NCBI RefSeq assembly: GCF_030818575.1
Contig: NZ_JAUTAL010000001.1
Location: 3,844,001-3,908,000, forward strand
From: Chryseobacterium camelliae
GTDB taxonomy: Bacteria > Bacteroidota > Bacteroidia > Flavobacteriales > Weeksellaceae
Length of the DNA: 64,000 nucleotides
Reading direction: 5' to 3'
Numbering within the stretch: position 1 is the first letter of the stretch; every line of letters starts with the position of its first letter. A model generated the notes under the pieces. It ran no database searches, had not been told where the DNA came from, and saw nothing but the letters and a program-made list of their open reading frames with translations. Below, piece after piece: positions 34,468-44,000 of this stretch. The position numbers and the translations under genes are program-made.

Positions 34468-36543
34468 TTATTCTCTGTTTTTTACCATCACCCAACCGGA
34501 ATATTTGAATGGGGTATTCTTTTTGTCATTTTCATTCCAGGTTACTGAATACCAGTAAGTGCCAGTTGGAACTTTTTTGCCTCCGGAAGTACCATCCCAC
34601 TTATATCCGTTGGATTTATCCGCCTGGAATATTTTTACTCCGTATCTGTCGAAAATACTGAATACCAGGCTTTGTTTTCCTGCTAATGCGGAATAATCAA
34701 TAACGTCATTGATTCCGTCACCGTTTGGCGTAATAACATTGATCAGGTTAGGCACGATTACGGTTATGTGGATCGGATCACAATCATAGGCATCTTTTAC
34801 ATAGATCATATTATCGCCTCTCGGTACATTGTTGAATACATTGGAATCCTGCCATTTGATATTGTCCATTGAGTATTTATACGGTGGAGTACCGCCTGCT
34901 ACACTTACTGTAACAATATTGTTGGCAATATCAATATTGGTGATTACAGGCTGTTCGGACGGATATACCTTTACGGTCTGCAAACTTACACACTCTCCTG
35001 TTTTCAGCTTAACCCAATATGTACCCACTCCCACATTGGTGATGGTACGTGTAGTTGCTCCCGTGCTCCACTCATATCCGTTGAATCCCGGCCCTGCATC
35101 AAGGGTCGTGGTATCTTCTATACAGATGATTTTATCTTCCAATACGCTGGAATACACTGGAGGAAGGACGATTAAAGTGACTTTAGCTACATTATAACAT
35201 CCGCTGGAGTTGGTTACCCTCACATATATTACGCCGTTAGGAGCTATGTACGCTGCCGGAGTAGCAATTTCATTGGTCTGGTTTACAGCATCTGTAAGTG
35301 AAGGATAATATTTTTTGGTCACGCCGGTCTGAGTTGTAACGGCTGCGGCTGTAAGATTGAAAGAAGCTGTAGCAGGGCTGCCTTCAATAAAACATGATCT
35401 CAAGGTAGCTTCTGTTACCGTAACAACAGGATTGAAGTTTAAGGTAATCTGAGCATCGTCAGAACATCCTTGAAGCGTGGTTACTTTAACATAAACTGTA
35501 CCTGTCGAAGATAGGTAGTTGGTAGGAATCGTAATTTCATTGGTACCGGCATTAAGGTCCGCAAGGGTAGGATAATACTTCTTAATTGCTGTAGGGTCCG
35601 TGAAGACGGCCGCTGCGGTAAGATCATAAACCGCTGTTCCTGCATTGTTGTTGTTACAGGCGCTTAGTGAGGCATCCTGTGCAACGATATTTCCCTGTTT
35701 GAATTTAAATGTCCCGGTCTGCTTACATTTGCTGATCGGACTGTTGGGATTAGCAGGATCTAAATAGCTGATACTGTAGTAATATACGGTAGTGGTATTT
35801 ACGGTTTGTGGAGTCGTGATAGGGTTATTACCGGTAAGCGCATCATTCGCTGAAGTATGGTAACTTACGACAAAGTTCGGATTTCCGTTGATGATTCCCG
35901 CAGATAATGTACTGAAATCAAAGACAGCAGGGCTGGAACATACAATCACTTCATTTGGTCCGTTAGGGGTAGCATTCGGGCTTCCCGGCGGAACGAAAGG
36001 ATTGGGCTGTATTGCAGAAGTAAACGGTGAAGACAGCGTAGCTGTTCCTCCCCAGGTAAGCACAAATCCATTGGTATTGGCAGAGAAATTATCTACGATC
36101 AGATAATAGGTTTCCCCGGCAACCACATCCATATACTTACAGAACCCATCGCCTCCTGCGCCTTCCGAAAGATCCGTTGCTGTCATATTAAGGCCGGTAA
36201 GGATTCCGCTTGCTGTTGAAGCGTATGAACATCTTACCGGAGCACCTAAGCTTCCGCATTGTTTGTTCGGACCAAAAACTGCCCAGTCATAATCTGCCTG
36301 TGCATTAGGAGTAATCAAAAAAGTTAGGGTACCGCTGGTAGATACTGTAAACGTATACCAAACGGAATAGTGCTCAGAATAAAGGCATCCGCCTCCCAGG
36401 GGGCCTTCCTGTACATTTCCGTATCCACTTGGTGTGTACGAAATCGCAGAATTCCCGCAGACAGCAAGACTGGATGTACAGTCTGACTGTGCATAAAATA
36501 TCTGACAGAACATCATCAGAAAAACGAGTAAAACTTTTTTCAT
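34468..36543 (-). CDS. Secreted T9SS type B protein with N-terminal PPC/CUB-like domain (copy 2)
   Basis: 691 aa, paralog of the gene at 32267-34354. Signal peptide about 1-18 (ending IFYAQ); N-terminal domain with SDCTSSLAVCGNSAISYTPSG, DYDWAVFGPNKQCGS and TYYLIVDNFSANTNGFVLTW; a middle part with YHTSANDALTGNNPITTP; repeats with CNNNNAGTAVYDLTAAAV, TVYVKVTTLQGC and VIYVRVTNSSGC; then DAGPGFNGYEWSTGATT and the type B domain ending WVMVKNRE. Its C-terminal domain (FSIFDRYGVKIFQADKSNGYKWDG) is closer to copy 1 of the lectin pair than to its own neighbour (FTIYDRYGNQLYIADQIRN), a mosaic pattern. Preceded by a -7 box at 36560-36567. Confidence 0.9.
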   Translation of the reverse strand: MKKVLLVFLMMFCQIFYAQSDCTSSLAVCGNSAISYTPSGYGNVQEGPLGGGCLYSEHYSVWYTFTVSTSGTLTFLITPNAQADYDWAVFGPNKQCGSLGAPVRCSYASTASGILTGLNMTATDLSEGAGGDGFCKYMDVVAGETYYLIVDNFSANTNGFVLTWGGTATLSSPFTSAIQPNPFVPPGSPNATPNGPNEVIVCSSPAVFDFSTLSAGIINGNPNFVVSYHTSANDALTGNNPITTPQTVNTTTVYYYSISYLDPANPNSPISKCKQTGTFKFKQGNIVAQDASLSACNNNNAGTAVYDLTAAAVFTDPTAIKKYYPTLADLNAGTNEITIPTNYLSSTGTVYVKVTTLQGCSDDAQITLNFNPVVTVTEATLRSCFIEGSPATASFNLTAAAVTTQTGVTKKYYPSLTDAVNQTNEIATPAAYIAPNGVIYVRVTNSSGCYNVAKVTLIVLPPVYSSVLEDKIICIEDTTTLDAGPGFNGYEWSTGATTRTITNVGVGTYWVKLKTGECVSLQTVKVYPSEQPVITNIDIANNIVTVSVAGGTPPYKYSMDNIKWQDSNVFNNVPRGDNMIYVKDAYDCDPIHITVIVPNLINVITPNGDGINDVIDYSALAGKQSLVFSIFDRYGVKIFQADKSNGYKWDGTSGGKKVPTGTYWYSVTWNENDKKNTPFKYSGWVMVKNRE

Positions 36544-36559
36544 AAGGGGAAATTTGTAG

Positions 36560-36567
36560 CAAATATA
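36560..36567 (-). promoter_or_regulatory. -7 box of the fourth T9SS type B gene
   Basis: Reverse complement TATATTTG, 16 nt before the ATG at 36543. Confidence 0.45.
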
Positions 36568-36628
36568 AAAAAAAGTTGCCTTTTATTTAATATTTACTTA
36601 ACATAAATATTAAAACGTAAATGGTGTA

Positions 36629-37864
36629 TTAATATTGCATCTTTCTCAATTTCGGATTAGTAATTCCTACAATCAGAGCAATAAGAACCGTCATGGATCC
36701 CCCGAATACTACCGAACGTACGACGCCAAGCAACTTTGCCATAAGCCCGCTTTCAAACTGGCCCATTTCATTGCTGGACATGATGAAAATTGAATTCACA
36801 CTAAGAACCCTTCCCCTGATATGGTCAGGAGTCTTAAGCTGGACAATGGTCCCACGGATCACCACTGAAATCCCATCAAGCATCCCACTCATTACCAGGA
36901 ACATGAAAGAAAGCCAATACAGATGGGATAATCCGAAGCCTATGATGCAAAGCCCGAATCCGGCTACTACGGCCAAAAGGATCTTGCCCTGGTTTTTTCT
37001 CAATGGAATAAGTGATAATACGGTAATGATACACATAGAACCAATGTCTGAAGCTGCATTCAGCAGCCCGAAACCTTCTGCACCTACTTTCAGGATGTCT
37101 GTAGCGTACACCGGAATCATAGCCACGGCTCCTCCGAAAAGTACCGCAAACATGTCCAGGCAGAGCGCACCCAGAATCTCTTTTGTTTTCAGGATGTAAG
37201 TAATCCCTTCGCCCATGCTCTGCATCACGTTTACCGTCTCCTTTTTATTTTCAGAATATTGTTTATTGAGTTGCCAGAAAAACAGCGATGCAATAAATAT
37301 AAGCGAAATTATCACCACCAGTGTCCACTGTACTCCGAAATACCCGATCAGGAAACCGCCTATGGCATGCCCGCAAACAGAAGAGATGAGGAAAGTTGCC
37401 TGGTTCAGGGTAACCGCATTGGGAAGGTTTTCTTTTTTGACGATTTTCGGGATCATCGAAGGTACAATAGGTCCTATGAAAGCCCTTGCGATGCCCGTGA
37501 AAAAAATAACACTGTAAATGAAGTAGGTGATTTGGTGGCCTGTAAAATGCAGTTCCACATTCAGGAAAGCCGGGATTAGTAACAGGCCTATCAAAAAGAC
37601 ATAAGCATAATTACAGATTAGCAGCAATCTCTTCTTTTCATTCATATCAATTACATGGCCTGCATATAATGCGCAGCTTACTGCAGGGATCACTTCAGAC
37701 AGCCCGATCAGACCAATGGAGAAAGGATCTTTGGTCAGCTGATAAACCCACCATCCCAGTAGTGTTGCCAGCATCCTGAAGGCTAAAACGATAAAAAATC
37801 TTCCCGTAAGAAGATTTCTGAATTCTATATTTTGCAACGTTTGTAACGGACTGAATGAAATCAT
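36629..37864 (-). CDS. MFS transporter (MFS_3/EntS-like)
   Basis: 411 aa from the ATG at 37862-37864; the alternative two codons upstream overlaps the -7 box 37868-37875. Twelve hydrophobic segments. N-terminal FRNLLTGRFFIVLAFRML and the A-like motif GLSEVIPAVSCALYAGHVIDMNEKKRLL (about 53-80), a central loop at ~195-215 with KKETVNVMQSMGEGITYILKTK, and a C-terminal half with HIRGRVLSVNSIFIMSSNEMGQFESG. These match the MFS_3 group of exporters (EntS, macrolide-efflux-like). Substrate unknown. No partner genes: T9SS gene on one side, a lipoprotein gene on the other. Confidence 0.88.
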   Translation of the reverse strand: MISFSPLQTLQNIEFRNLLTGRFFIVLAFRMLATLLGWWVYQLTKDPFSIGLIGLSEVIPAVSCALYAGHVIDMNEKKRLLLICNYAYVFLIGLLLIPAFLNVELHFTGHQITYFIYSVIFFTGIARAFIGPIVPSMIPKIVKKENLPNAVTLNQATFLISSVCGHAIGGFLIGYFGVQWTLVVIISLIFIASLFFWQLNKQYSENKKETVNVMQSMGEGITYILKTKEILGALCLDMFAVLFGGAVAMIPVYATDILKVGAEGFGLLNAASDIGSMCIITVLSLIPLRKNQGKILLAVVAGFGLCIIGFGLSHLYWLSFMFLVMSGMLDGISVVIRGTIVQLKTPDHIRGRVLSVNSIFIMSSNEMGQFESGLMAKLLGVVRSVVFGGSMTVLIALIVGITNPKLRKMQY

Positions 37865-37867
37865 GCA

Positions 37868-37875
37868 CAAAAATA
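37868..37875 (-). promoter_or_regulatory. -7 box 3 nt before the MFS start
   Basis: Reverse complement TATTTTTG, then TGC, then ATG at 37864. Confidence 0.45.
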
Positions 37876-37898
37876 GCCCTAAATATTCATTCAGGGCC
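37869..37898 (-). terminator. Possible weak terminator of the small lipoprotein gene
   Basis: GCCCT (37876-37880) pairs with AGGGC (37893-37897) over a 12-nt loop, followed on the minus strand by ATTTTT. It overlaps the MFS -7 box, so both assignments cannot be fully independent. Confidence 0.35.
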
Positions 37899-37952
37899 TT
37901 ATATAAGATATATTTTTAAATGATAAATCAAATAATATACAAAAGATGGTGT

Positions 37953-38318
37953 CTATTTATCAGCTCTCGATGAGCTCAATACCAATGCTGCCACTCCGGC
38001 TGCTCCGATTACTACTGCTCCTGCACTTACTCTTGCTTTCGATCTGTCTTTAACGGCTGCTACATTGGATTTGGGGATGATCACTACGGTGCTGTCTTTT
38101 TTACCGGCTGTTCCCACGATATTGTCGCCGTCTATATTACGGAAGAGCATTTTCTGCTTTTTAGAACCGTCTTTTAGGGTTACCACATACATTTTGCCGG
38201 CCTCAAGGTTCGAATAATCGTTTTTTGAAATGTCTTCAGTATATTTTGTGGTGGCGCACGACGAAATGACGAATAGGCTTGTTAATAAAGATGATTTAAA
38301 AAGTACAGGTGCTTTCAT
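37953..38318 (-). CDS. Small lipoprotein with Gly/Ala-rich C-terminal hydrophobic segment
   Basis: 121 aa. Lipoprotein signal ending VISSC (Cys at about 21). Residues ~40-85 form a small beta domain: GKMYVVTLKDGSKKQKMLFRNIDGDNIVG, then KDSTVVIIPKSNVAAVKD, resembling SH3- or KOW-like barrels in flavobacterial lipoproteins. The end is hydrophobic and Gly/Ala-rich (VSAGAVVIGAAGVAALVL) followed by SSSRADK, so the C terminus may insert in a membrane. No family name recognised. The -7 box 38338-38345 lies 19 nt before the start. Confidence 0.7.
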   Translation of the reverse strand: MKAPVLFKSSLLTSLFVISSCATTKYTEDISKNDYSNLEAGKMYVVTLKDGSKKQKMLFRNIDGDNIVGTAGKKDSTVVIIPKSNVAAVKDRSKARVSAGAVVIGAAGVAALVLSSSRADK

Positions 38319-38337
38319 TTTTATTTTTTAGGTTTTT

Positions 38338-38345
38338 CAAATTTA
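38338..38345 (-). promoter_or_regulatory. -7 box of the small lipoprotein gene
   Basis: Reverse complement TAAATTTG, 19 nt before the ATG at 38318. Confidence 0.45.
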
Positions 38346-38388
38346 TAATTTTTTTTGAATATACGTTTTCGGAATTGAAAAAATGTGC

Positions 38389-39888
38389 TTAAAGTTTATA
38401 AACTTCTAACAAATCTGCAATTTTCCTGTCATTGGCAAGCCTTGGAATCTTATTTTGCCCTCCCAGCTTTCCCTGTGATTTTGCATAGTCCTGAAATGCA
38501 TTTTTTTGCAGGTAGGAAATCCTGAGAGGCTGAAGGATATTGCCGGAAATCAGATCGTCATAATAGGTATTACGCTGCCTCATCTGAAGGTCCAGCTCAT
38601 GTCTGAAAGCTTCCGGATTTTCCGGTTTTTTTTCAAATTCAATCAGCCATTCATGGTAGGGAAGGCCTTCCTCCGGATTTACCTGCGGAGCCAGATGGAA
38701 CTCAGTGATTTGTGCCGGAAATTTCTGAAGGGTAGCTTTAATGGCTTCTTCTGCTTCAAAAGCGATCACATGCTCACCGAAAGCTGATGTGTAGTGCTTA
38801 GTCCTCCCGCTTACCAGAATTCTGTACGGATCTTTGCTGATGAAACGTATCACATCCCCAATCGAATAGGCCCATAAGCCTGAATTCGTCGTCAGGATCA
38901 TGGCATAGTCTTTATTGAGCTCAATATCTTTTAAGGTCAGCCGGGAAGCACCGGGTTTGCCATACTCTTCAAGAGGAATGAACTCATAAAAAATACCATG
39001 GTTGGTGAGCAGCAGAAGCCCTTCCCGGGTATAATCGTCCTGGAATGCAAAAAAGCCTTCAGAAGCAGGGAAAGTCTGGATGATGTCAACCATTCCGCCT
39101 AAGAGGTCTTCCATCTTTTCACGGTAAGGCTCATAATTAACGCCACCGGTAACGATAAGCTGGAGGTTCGGGAAAATCTGTTTGATTTTTTTGCCGTGCT
39201 TTTCCGTTAGCTTTTCGAAGTACATGATCAGCCATGGCGGGATGCCGGAGATAAGCGTCATGTTTTCATGCTCTGTTTCCAGAATGATCTGGTCAACTTT
39301 GGTTTCCCAGTCTTCTATGGTATTGGTTTTCCAGCTGGGAAGCCTGTTTTTCTGAAGGTACCCAGGAATATGGTGGGCTACGATCCCTGACAGCCTGCCG
39401 GTTTTCACTCCGTAAAGGTCCTCAAGCTCCGGGCTTCCCTGAAGGAAGATCATTTTTCCGCCTACAAAATCTGCATTGTTTTTTTGTGCAATATAATGAA
39501 AGAGGGCACTCTGCGCACCGGCAACCTGGAAAGGCATTCCTTCATGAGAAATGGGGATATATTTTGAACCTGAGGTGGTTCCTGAGGTTTTGGCGAAATA
39601 TTCCGGGATACCGGGCCATATAATGTTGGCCTGGCCTTTCTTCATGCGTTCTATATATGGCTTCAGGTCTTCATAGTCTGAAACGGCAACCTTCTTCTGG
39701 AAATCTTTTACAGAATGGATGTTTTCAAAATCACGTTCTCTTCCAAACAGCGTTTTTTCAGCTTTTCTCACCAGGTCCAGTAAGAGCATTTCCTGATCCT
39801 GCGGGGCATTGTTTCCCGATACACGGGCTTTGCGGACATGTTTTTTGGCCCATAGGAGCGCTGCTTGTTTTTTGAGGAAGTTTAGCAT
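38389..39888 (-). CDS. GH3 auxin-responsive-promoter family protein (acyl-adenylating ligase)
   Basis: 499 aa, cytoplasmic. GH3 proteins are ANL-fold enzymes that adenylate an acyl acid and join it to an amino acid or other nucleophile; plant members conjugate auxin or jasmonate, bacterial substrates are mostly unknown. Motifs: phosphate loop AKTSGTTSGSKYIP (about 99-112), FLQGSPELEDLYG near 139, TGGVNYEPY near 240, acceptor/adenylate motif TFPASEGFFAFQDD near 266, and the hinge region WAYSIGDVIRF near 337. Length matches bacterial GH3 homologs. The -7 box 39893-39900 is 4 nt before the ATG. No neighbouring pathway gene indicates the substrate. Confidence 0.92.
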   Translation of the reverse strand: MLNFLKKQAALLWAKKHVRKARVSGNNAPQDQEMLLLDLVRKAEKTLFGRERDFENIHSVKDFQKKVAVSDYEDLKPYIERMKKGQANIIWPGIPEYFAKTSGTTSGSKYIPISHEGMPFQVAGAQSALFHYIAQKNNADFVGGKMIFLQGSPELEDLYGVKTGRLSGIVAHHIPGYLQKNRLPSWKTNTIEDWETKVDQIILETEHENMTLISGIPPWLIMYFEKLTEKHGKKIKQIFPNLQLIVTGGVNYEPYREKMEDLLGGMVDIIQTFPASEGFFAFQDDYTREGLLLLTNHGIFYEFIPLEEYGKPGASRLTLKDIELNKDYAMILTTNSGLWAYSIGDVIRFISKDPYRILVSGRTKHYTSAFGEHVIAFEAEEAIKATLQKFPAQITEFHLAPQVNPEEGLPYHEWLIEFEKKPENPEAFRHELDLQMRQRNTYYDDLISGNILQPLRISYLQKNAFQDYAKSQGKLGGQNKIPRLANDRKIADLLEVYKL

Positions 39889-39892
39889 AGTC

Positions 39893-39900
39893 CAAATTTA
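39893..39900 (-). promoter_or_regulatory. -7 box 4 nt before the GH3 start
   Basis: Reverse complement TAAATTTG, then GACT, then ATG at 39888; predicts a leaderless message. Confidence 0.5.
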
Positions 39901-39946
39901 TAAATAACTGAATAATCTGAACGCATATTTAAAGCAGGATATGAAT

Positions 39947-39974
39947 AAAAAAAACCGATGAATGAATTCATCGG
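39947..39974 (-). terminator. Terminator of the KKDGTPD-repeat gene
   Basis: 9-bp perfect stem CCGATGAAT / ATTCATCGG (39955-39963, 39966-39974) followed on the minus strand by eight T residues. Confidence 0.88.
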
Positions 39975-40015
39975 CCTTCGAAATTTGATTATGAAAATAA
40001 CAACTATATATAAGT

Positions 40016-40255
40016 TTATTTATTTGCTTTGTACCTTTTATCCGGAGTACCATCCTTCTTAAGCATTTTATTTTCCTTATATCTCTTATCCGGCGTACCG
40101 TCCTTTTTCAATTTGGTGACAGGTTTTGCCGTTTTTGTTTCAGTAGTTTTTACCGTCTTAACGGTTTGTTGTGCAGTTTTTGCCGGCGCTGTCTGCTGAG
40201 CCGTGGCAAGTCCCAGTCCTAGAACTAATGACATTGCAGTTAATAATTTTCTCAT
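40016..40255 (-). CDS. Small secreted Lys-rich protein with KKDGTPDKRYK repeats
   Basis: 79 aa from the ATG at 40253-40255; the earlier in-frame start lies in the -7 box 40283-40290. Signal peptide about 1-19 (MRKLLTAMSLVLGLGLATAQ), a Thr/Lys/Ala-rich linker (QTVKTVKTTETKTAKP), then two near-identical repeats LKKDGTPDKRYKxNK at the C terminus. The mature protein is strongly basic, small and probably unfolded until it meets a partner (polyanion or metal). No catalytic motif. Repeats of this type are familiar in Chryseobacterium relatives but have no assigned function as far as I know. Confidence 0.75.
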   Translation of the reverse strand: MRKLLTAMSLVLGLGLATAQQTAPAKTAQQTVKTVKTTETKTAKPVTKLKKDGTPDKRYKENKMLKKDGTPDKRYKANK

Positions 40256-40282
40256 GAGATGGGTTGTATTTGTTTTCTTGAT

Positions 40283-40290
40283 CAAAGATA
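40283..40290 (-). promoter_or_regulatory. -7 box of the KKDGTPD-repeat gene
   Basis: Reverse complement TATCTTTG, 27 nt before the ATG at 40255. Confidence 0.45.
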
Positions 40291-40382
40291 GATAAAAACC
40301 AGACTGAAAATTCTGCCTTTTAGAAACTTAACTAAAGTTTATTAGTGCTTAAAAAAAGATTAAACTAAGGCAGTCACTAAAA

Positions 40383-40415
40383 TAAAACCTGCTTCTCAAC
40401 TGAGAAGCAGGTTTT
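40383..40415 (-). terminator. Terminator of the SDDDD lipoprotein gene
   Basis: 11-bp complementary arms CCTGCTTCTCA / TGAGAAGCAGG (40388-40398, 40401-40411) flanked by AAAA/TTTT; the innermost pairs must open to form the loop. Confidence 0.82.
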
Positions 40416-40438
40416 AATATAATTCATGAATATCGGGC

Positions 40439-40831
40439 TTAACGAGTACAGTTAGCTGTCCAGGTTTTACCGTCTCTCGTGTAGAGGATTTTCAACTCAT
40501 TATTATCAATCCTGATGTAAGTACTTGTATTAGAACCTACCATTACCAGTGTATTGTCACCTGTTTGCTGAAACTCTACCCCGTTAAGATCCGGAATATT
40601 ATTTGAAAACGCAAAGTTATACTTTGTTCCACTTGCGATTTTAGTTACAAATACGCTACCGTCATTCGCACTGATGGAGTTGCTTCCTTCTTTATAAGAT
40701 ATACTACCTCTGTAGGTTCCCGCAAAGAAGTCATTGTTGGCAGGATCGTCATCATCGCTGCACGAGGTGAAAGACAATGCCGTGAAAAACACCAGCATGA
40801 AAAGTCCTAAGATTTTGATTGCTTTTTTCAT
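40439..40831 (-). CDS. Small surface lipoprotein (SDDDD after the lipidated Cys)
   Basis: 130 aa. Lipoprotein signal MKKAIKILGLFMLVFFTALSF with TSC at about 22-24; the next residues SDDDDPANND are an acidic export signal like those known to send flavobacterial lipoproteins to the outer face (SDDFE-type). The remaining ~95 residues look like a compact beta barrel or lipocalin-like fold (FAGTYRGSISYKEG, TYIRIDNNELKILYTRDGKTW) with a C-terminal Cys that could be unpaired. No family recognised. Own terminator; upstream -7 box not found. Confidence 0.72.
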   Translation of the reverse strand: MKKAIKILGLFMLVFFTALSFTSCSDDDDPANNDFFAGTYRGSISYKEGSNSISANDGSVFVTKIASGTKYNFAFSNNIPDLNGVEFQQTGDNTLVMVGSNTSTYIRIDNNELKILYTRDGKTWTANCTR

Positions 40832-41004
40832 AATATCATTTCTTTAGTTGTAGAGGTTACTTTTCAAACGGCATGCCACAAAAGTGGAATTAATTCGTTT
40901 TTAACGTTTGTTGGCCTTAATAATAAAGGTTTTGATTTGGTTCGATGATGAGATCCTATGGCACAGAAATTGGCTTTTAGCATTTCTGAATCACGAATTA
41001 TCCA

Positions 41005-41012
41005 TACCTTTG
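41005..41012 (+). promoter_or_regulatory. -7 box of mfd
   Basis: TACCTTTG, 62 nt before the ATG at 41075. An in-frame ATG at 40958 lies upstream of this box and is therefore not used from this promoter. Confidence 0.45.
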
Positions 41013-41074
41013 CATATAGTATACGGTTTCGGAAAGTTTCGGAATCGCATTCTTATTTATACCGATTTTATTTT

Positions 41075-44000
41075 ATGCAGTTAAAAACCATCAATGAAAA
41101 ATTTCTTCCGTACCTCCTCCAAAAAGAATTCGGGAAGGAAATTTTTGACAGGCTGGACACTCAAAAACATATTGCCGTAAAAGGAAGTGCAGGATCTGCA
41201 GTTTCCGTTCTTGCTGCCGAACTTTACCTTACCCGTAAAAAGACATTGCTGTACATTACTGATGATAAAGAGGATGCTCTTTACATCAATACTGAAATGG
41301 AGGGATTGCTGGGAAAAGATAAGGTGCTGTACTTTCCTGCCACTCACCTGGAGCCTTACCAGGTAGAAAAGACGCAGAATGCCAACCTGGTTTTAAGGAC
41401 TGAAGTGCTGAATAAAATGAGCTCCGGTAAAACGCCAAGGGTGATTGTTGCCTTTATAGGTGCTTTATCCGAAAAGGTATTAAAAAAAGAAGATTTTAAA
41501 GCGATTTCACATCAGATCGAAGTCGGCAATCAGCTGGATTTTGATTTTGTGGACGAACTGCTGAACCATTATCATTTCCAGCAGACGGATTTTGTTTCCG
41601 AGCCGGGAGAGTTTTCAGTGCGAGGAGGGATCGTGGATGTTTTTTCTTATTCAAATGAACAGCCTTACCGGATTACATTTTTTGGCAATGAAGTGGAAAG
41701 CATCCGTACTTTTGACATTGAGACCCAACTCTCCGTAGGTAAGGTAAAGGAATTCCAGCTGGTATCCAATATGAATTTTTCAGTAACCGGAAGCCGGGTT
41801 TCACTGCTACAGCTTCTACCTGACGACAGTTTTATTATTTCTAAAAATGCTGTGGTGGGACTGGGCAAGATCAAAACCTTTTATGAAAAGGCATTGGAAA
41901 AATACGGCACCCTGCATCAGGATATTGCACACCGTGAACCTAAGGAACTCTTTATTTCCGATGAAGAATTCCTGTTCGATTACAAGAAATTCAGGACCAT
42001 TGATTTCAGCAGTGTGCCTATAGAAGCTTTAAAAGATCAGTCTGAAATTATTCTGGAGCAAACTGCCCAGCCCTCTTTTCATAAAAATTTTGAACTCCTG
42101 GCCGAAGACCTGGAAAAAAAACAGTCAGAGGGTTTCGATACCTGGATCTCATTCTCTACAGAAAAACAAAAGGAAAGGCTGGAACTGATTTTTGAAGAAC
42201 TGGAACGAGAAGTGCCTTTCAAGAGCTTTACTTCAGAACTGCATGAAGGATTTGTAGATAACAGCCGAAAGATCATGATCTATACAGACCATCAGATCTT
42301 TGACCGCTACCAGCGTTATAAGGCCAAAAATACATTTGCTAAATCTGAACAGCTGACGCTCAAGGATCTCATGTCCCTTAAAATAGGGGATTACATTGCC
42401 CACATCGATCATGGGATCGGGAAATTCATGGGTCTGGTGAAGGTAAATAATGACGGTAAAATACAGGAATGTTTTAAACTGACCTACAAAAACGGCGACC
42501 TATTATATGTAAGCATTCATTCCCTTCATAAAATTTCCAAATACAATGGCCCGGAAGGCAGGGAAATAGTCCTGAGCAAACTCGGTTCGCCGGCATGGAA
42601 GTCTTTAAAACAGAAAACTAAAGAAAAGGTAAAGCAGATTGCCTTTGACCTTATTAAATTATATGCCCAGAGAAAATCGGCCAAAGGATTTTCTTATTCA
42701 CCGGATTCCTATCTGCAGAATGAGCTGGAAGCCAGCTTTATATACGAAGATACACCGGACCAGGAAAAAGCAACCGTCGATGTGAAGAAGGATATGGAAG
42801 ATTCCACGGTGATGGACAGGCTGGTATGCGGCGATGTAGGATTCGGTAAAACCGAAGTGGCTATCCGTGCAGCGTTCAAAGCGGCCACGGACGGCAAACA
42901 GGTTGCTGTATTGGTTCCTACCACCATTCTTGCTTTTCAGCATTATAGGAGCTTCAAAGACCGGTTAAAGGATTTTCCGGTTAATATTTCCTATCTCAAC
43001 CGTTTCAGAACGGCAAAACAGAAATCCGAAACCCTGGCAGCCCTGAAAGACGGGAAAGTAGATATCATTATCGGGACACATCAGCTGGTAGGCAGCAGTG
43101 TCAAGTTTAAAGACCTGGGCCTGTTGATCATTGATGAGGAACATAAATTCGGTGTTTCCGTAAAAGACAAACTGAAAACGCTGAAAACAAATGTGGATAC
43201 GCTTACGTTAACTGCCACACCTATTCCAAGGACTTTGCAGTTTTCTTTAATGGCTGCACGAGACTTGTCCGTTATTAAAACACCTCCGCCCAACCGCCAG
43301 CCTGTGGATACGCAACTGGTAGGATTCAATGAGGAAATTATACGCGATGCCGTTTCCTATGAGCTTCAGAGGGATGGGCAGGTTTATTTTATCAACAATA
43401 GAGTGGAAAACCTTAAAGATATCGCCGGCCTGATCCAGCGCCTCGTTCCGGATGCAAAAGTCATTACCGGACATGGTCAGATGGAAGGAAAGCAGCTGGA
43501 AAAAAATGTCCTTGATTTTATGGAGGGCAAATATGATGTTCTGGTCTCTACAACCATTGTAGAAAGCGGAGTGGATGTTCCTAATGCCAATACGATCTTC
43601 ATTAATGATGCCCACCGGTTCGGGATGGCAGACCTTCATCAGATGAGAGGAAGGGTAGGCCGGAGCAACAGGAAAGCATTCTGCTATTTGATTACCCCGC
43701 CTTATGATATGATGACTGCCGATGCACGGAAAAGACTCGAGGCCATTGAACAGTTTTCAGATCTGGGAAGCGGTTTCCAGATTGCCATGAAGGATTTGGA
43801 AATCCGGGGTGCCGGAGACTTATTGGGTGCGGAACAGAGCGGTTTTATTAATGAAATGGGTTTTGAAACCTATCAGAAGCTGATGCAGGAAGCCCTGGAG
43901 GAACTGAAGGACGATGAGAATTTTGAAAATCTTTTTGAAAATGAAGAAGACCGGCAGAAACTGTTCAAGAGTACCAAAGATGTTAATATTGATACTGACC

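Noticed and set aside
37953-38318. Target protein of XrtF, because of its C-terminal hydrophobic segment and Arg
   Set aside because: It is a lipoprotein and the tail lacks a conserved sorting motif before the helix and a basic cluster after it.
40958-41074. 39-residue N-terminal extension of Mfd
   Set aside because: The -7 box at 41005-41012 lies inside it, and the extension (ISESRIIHTFAYSI) has no counterpart in the family as I know it.
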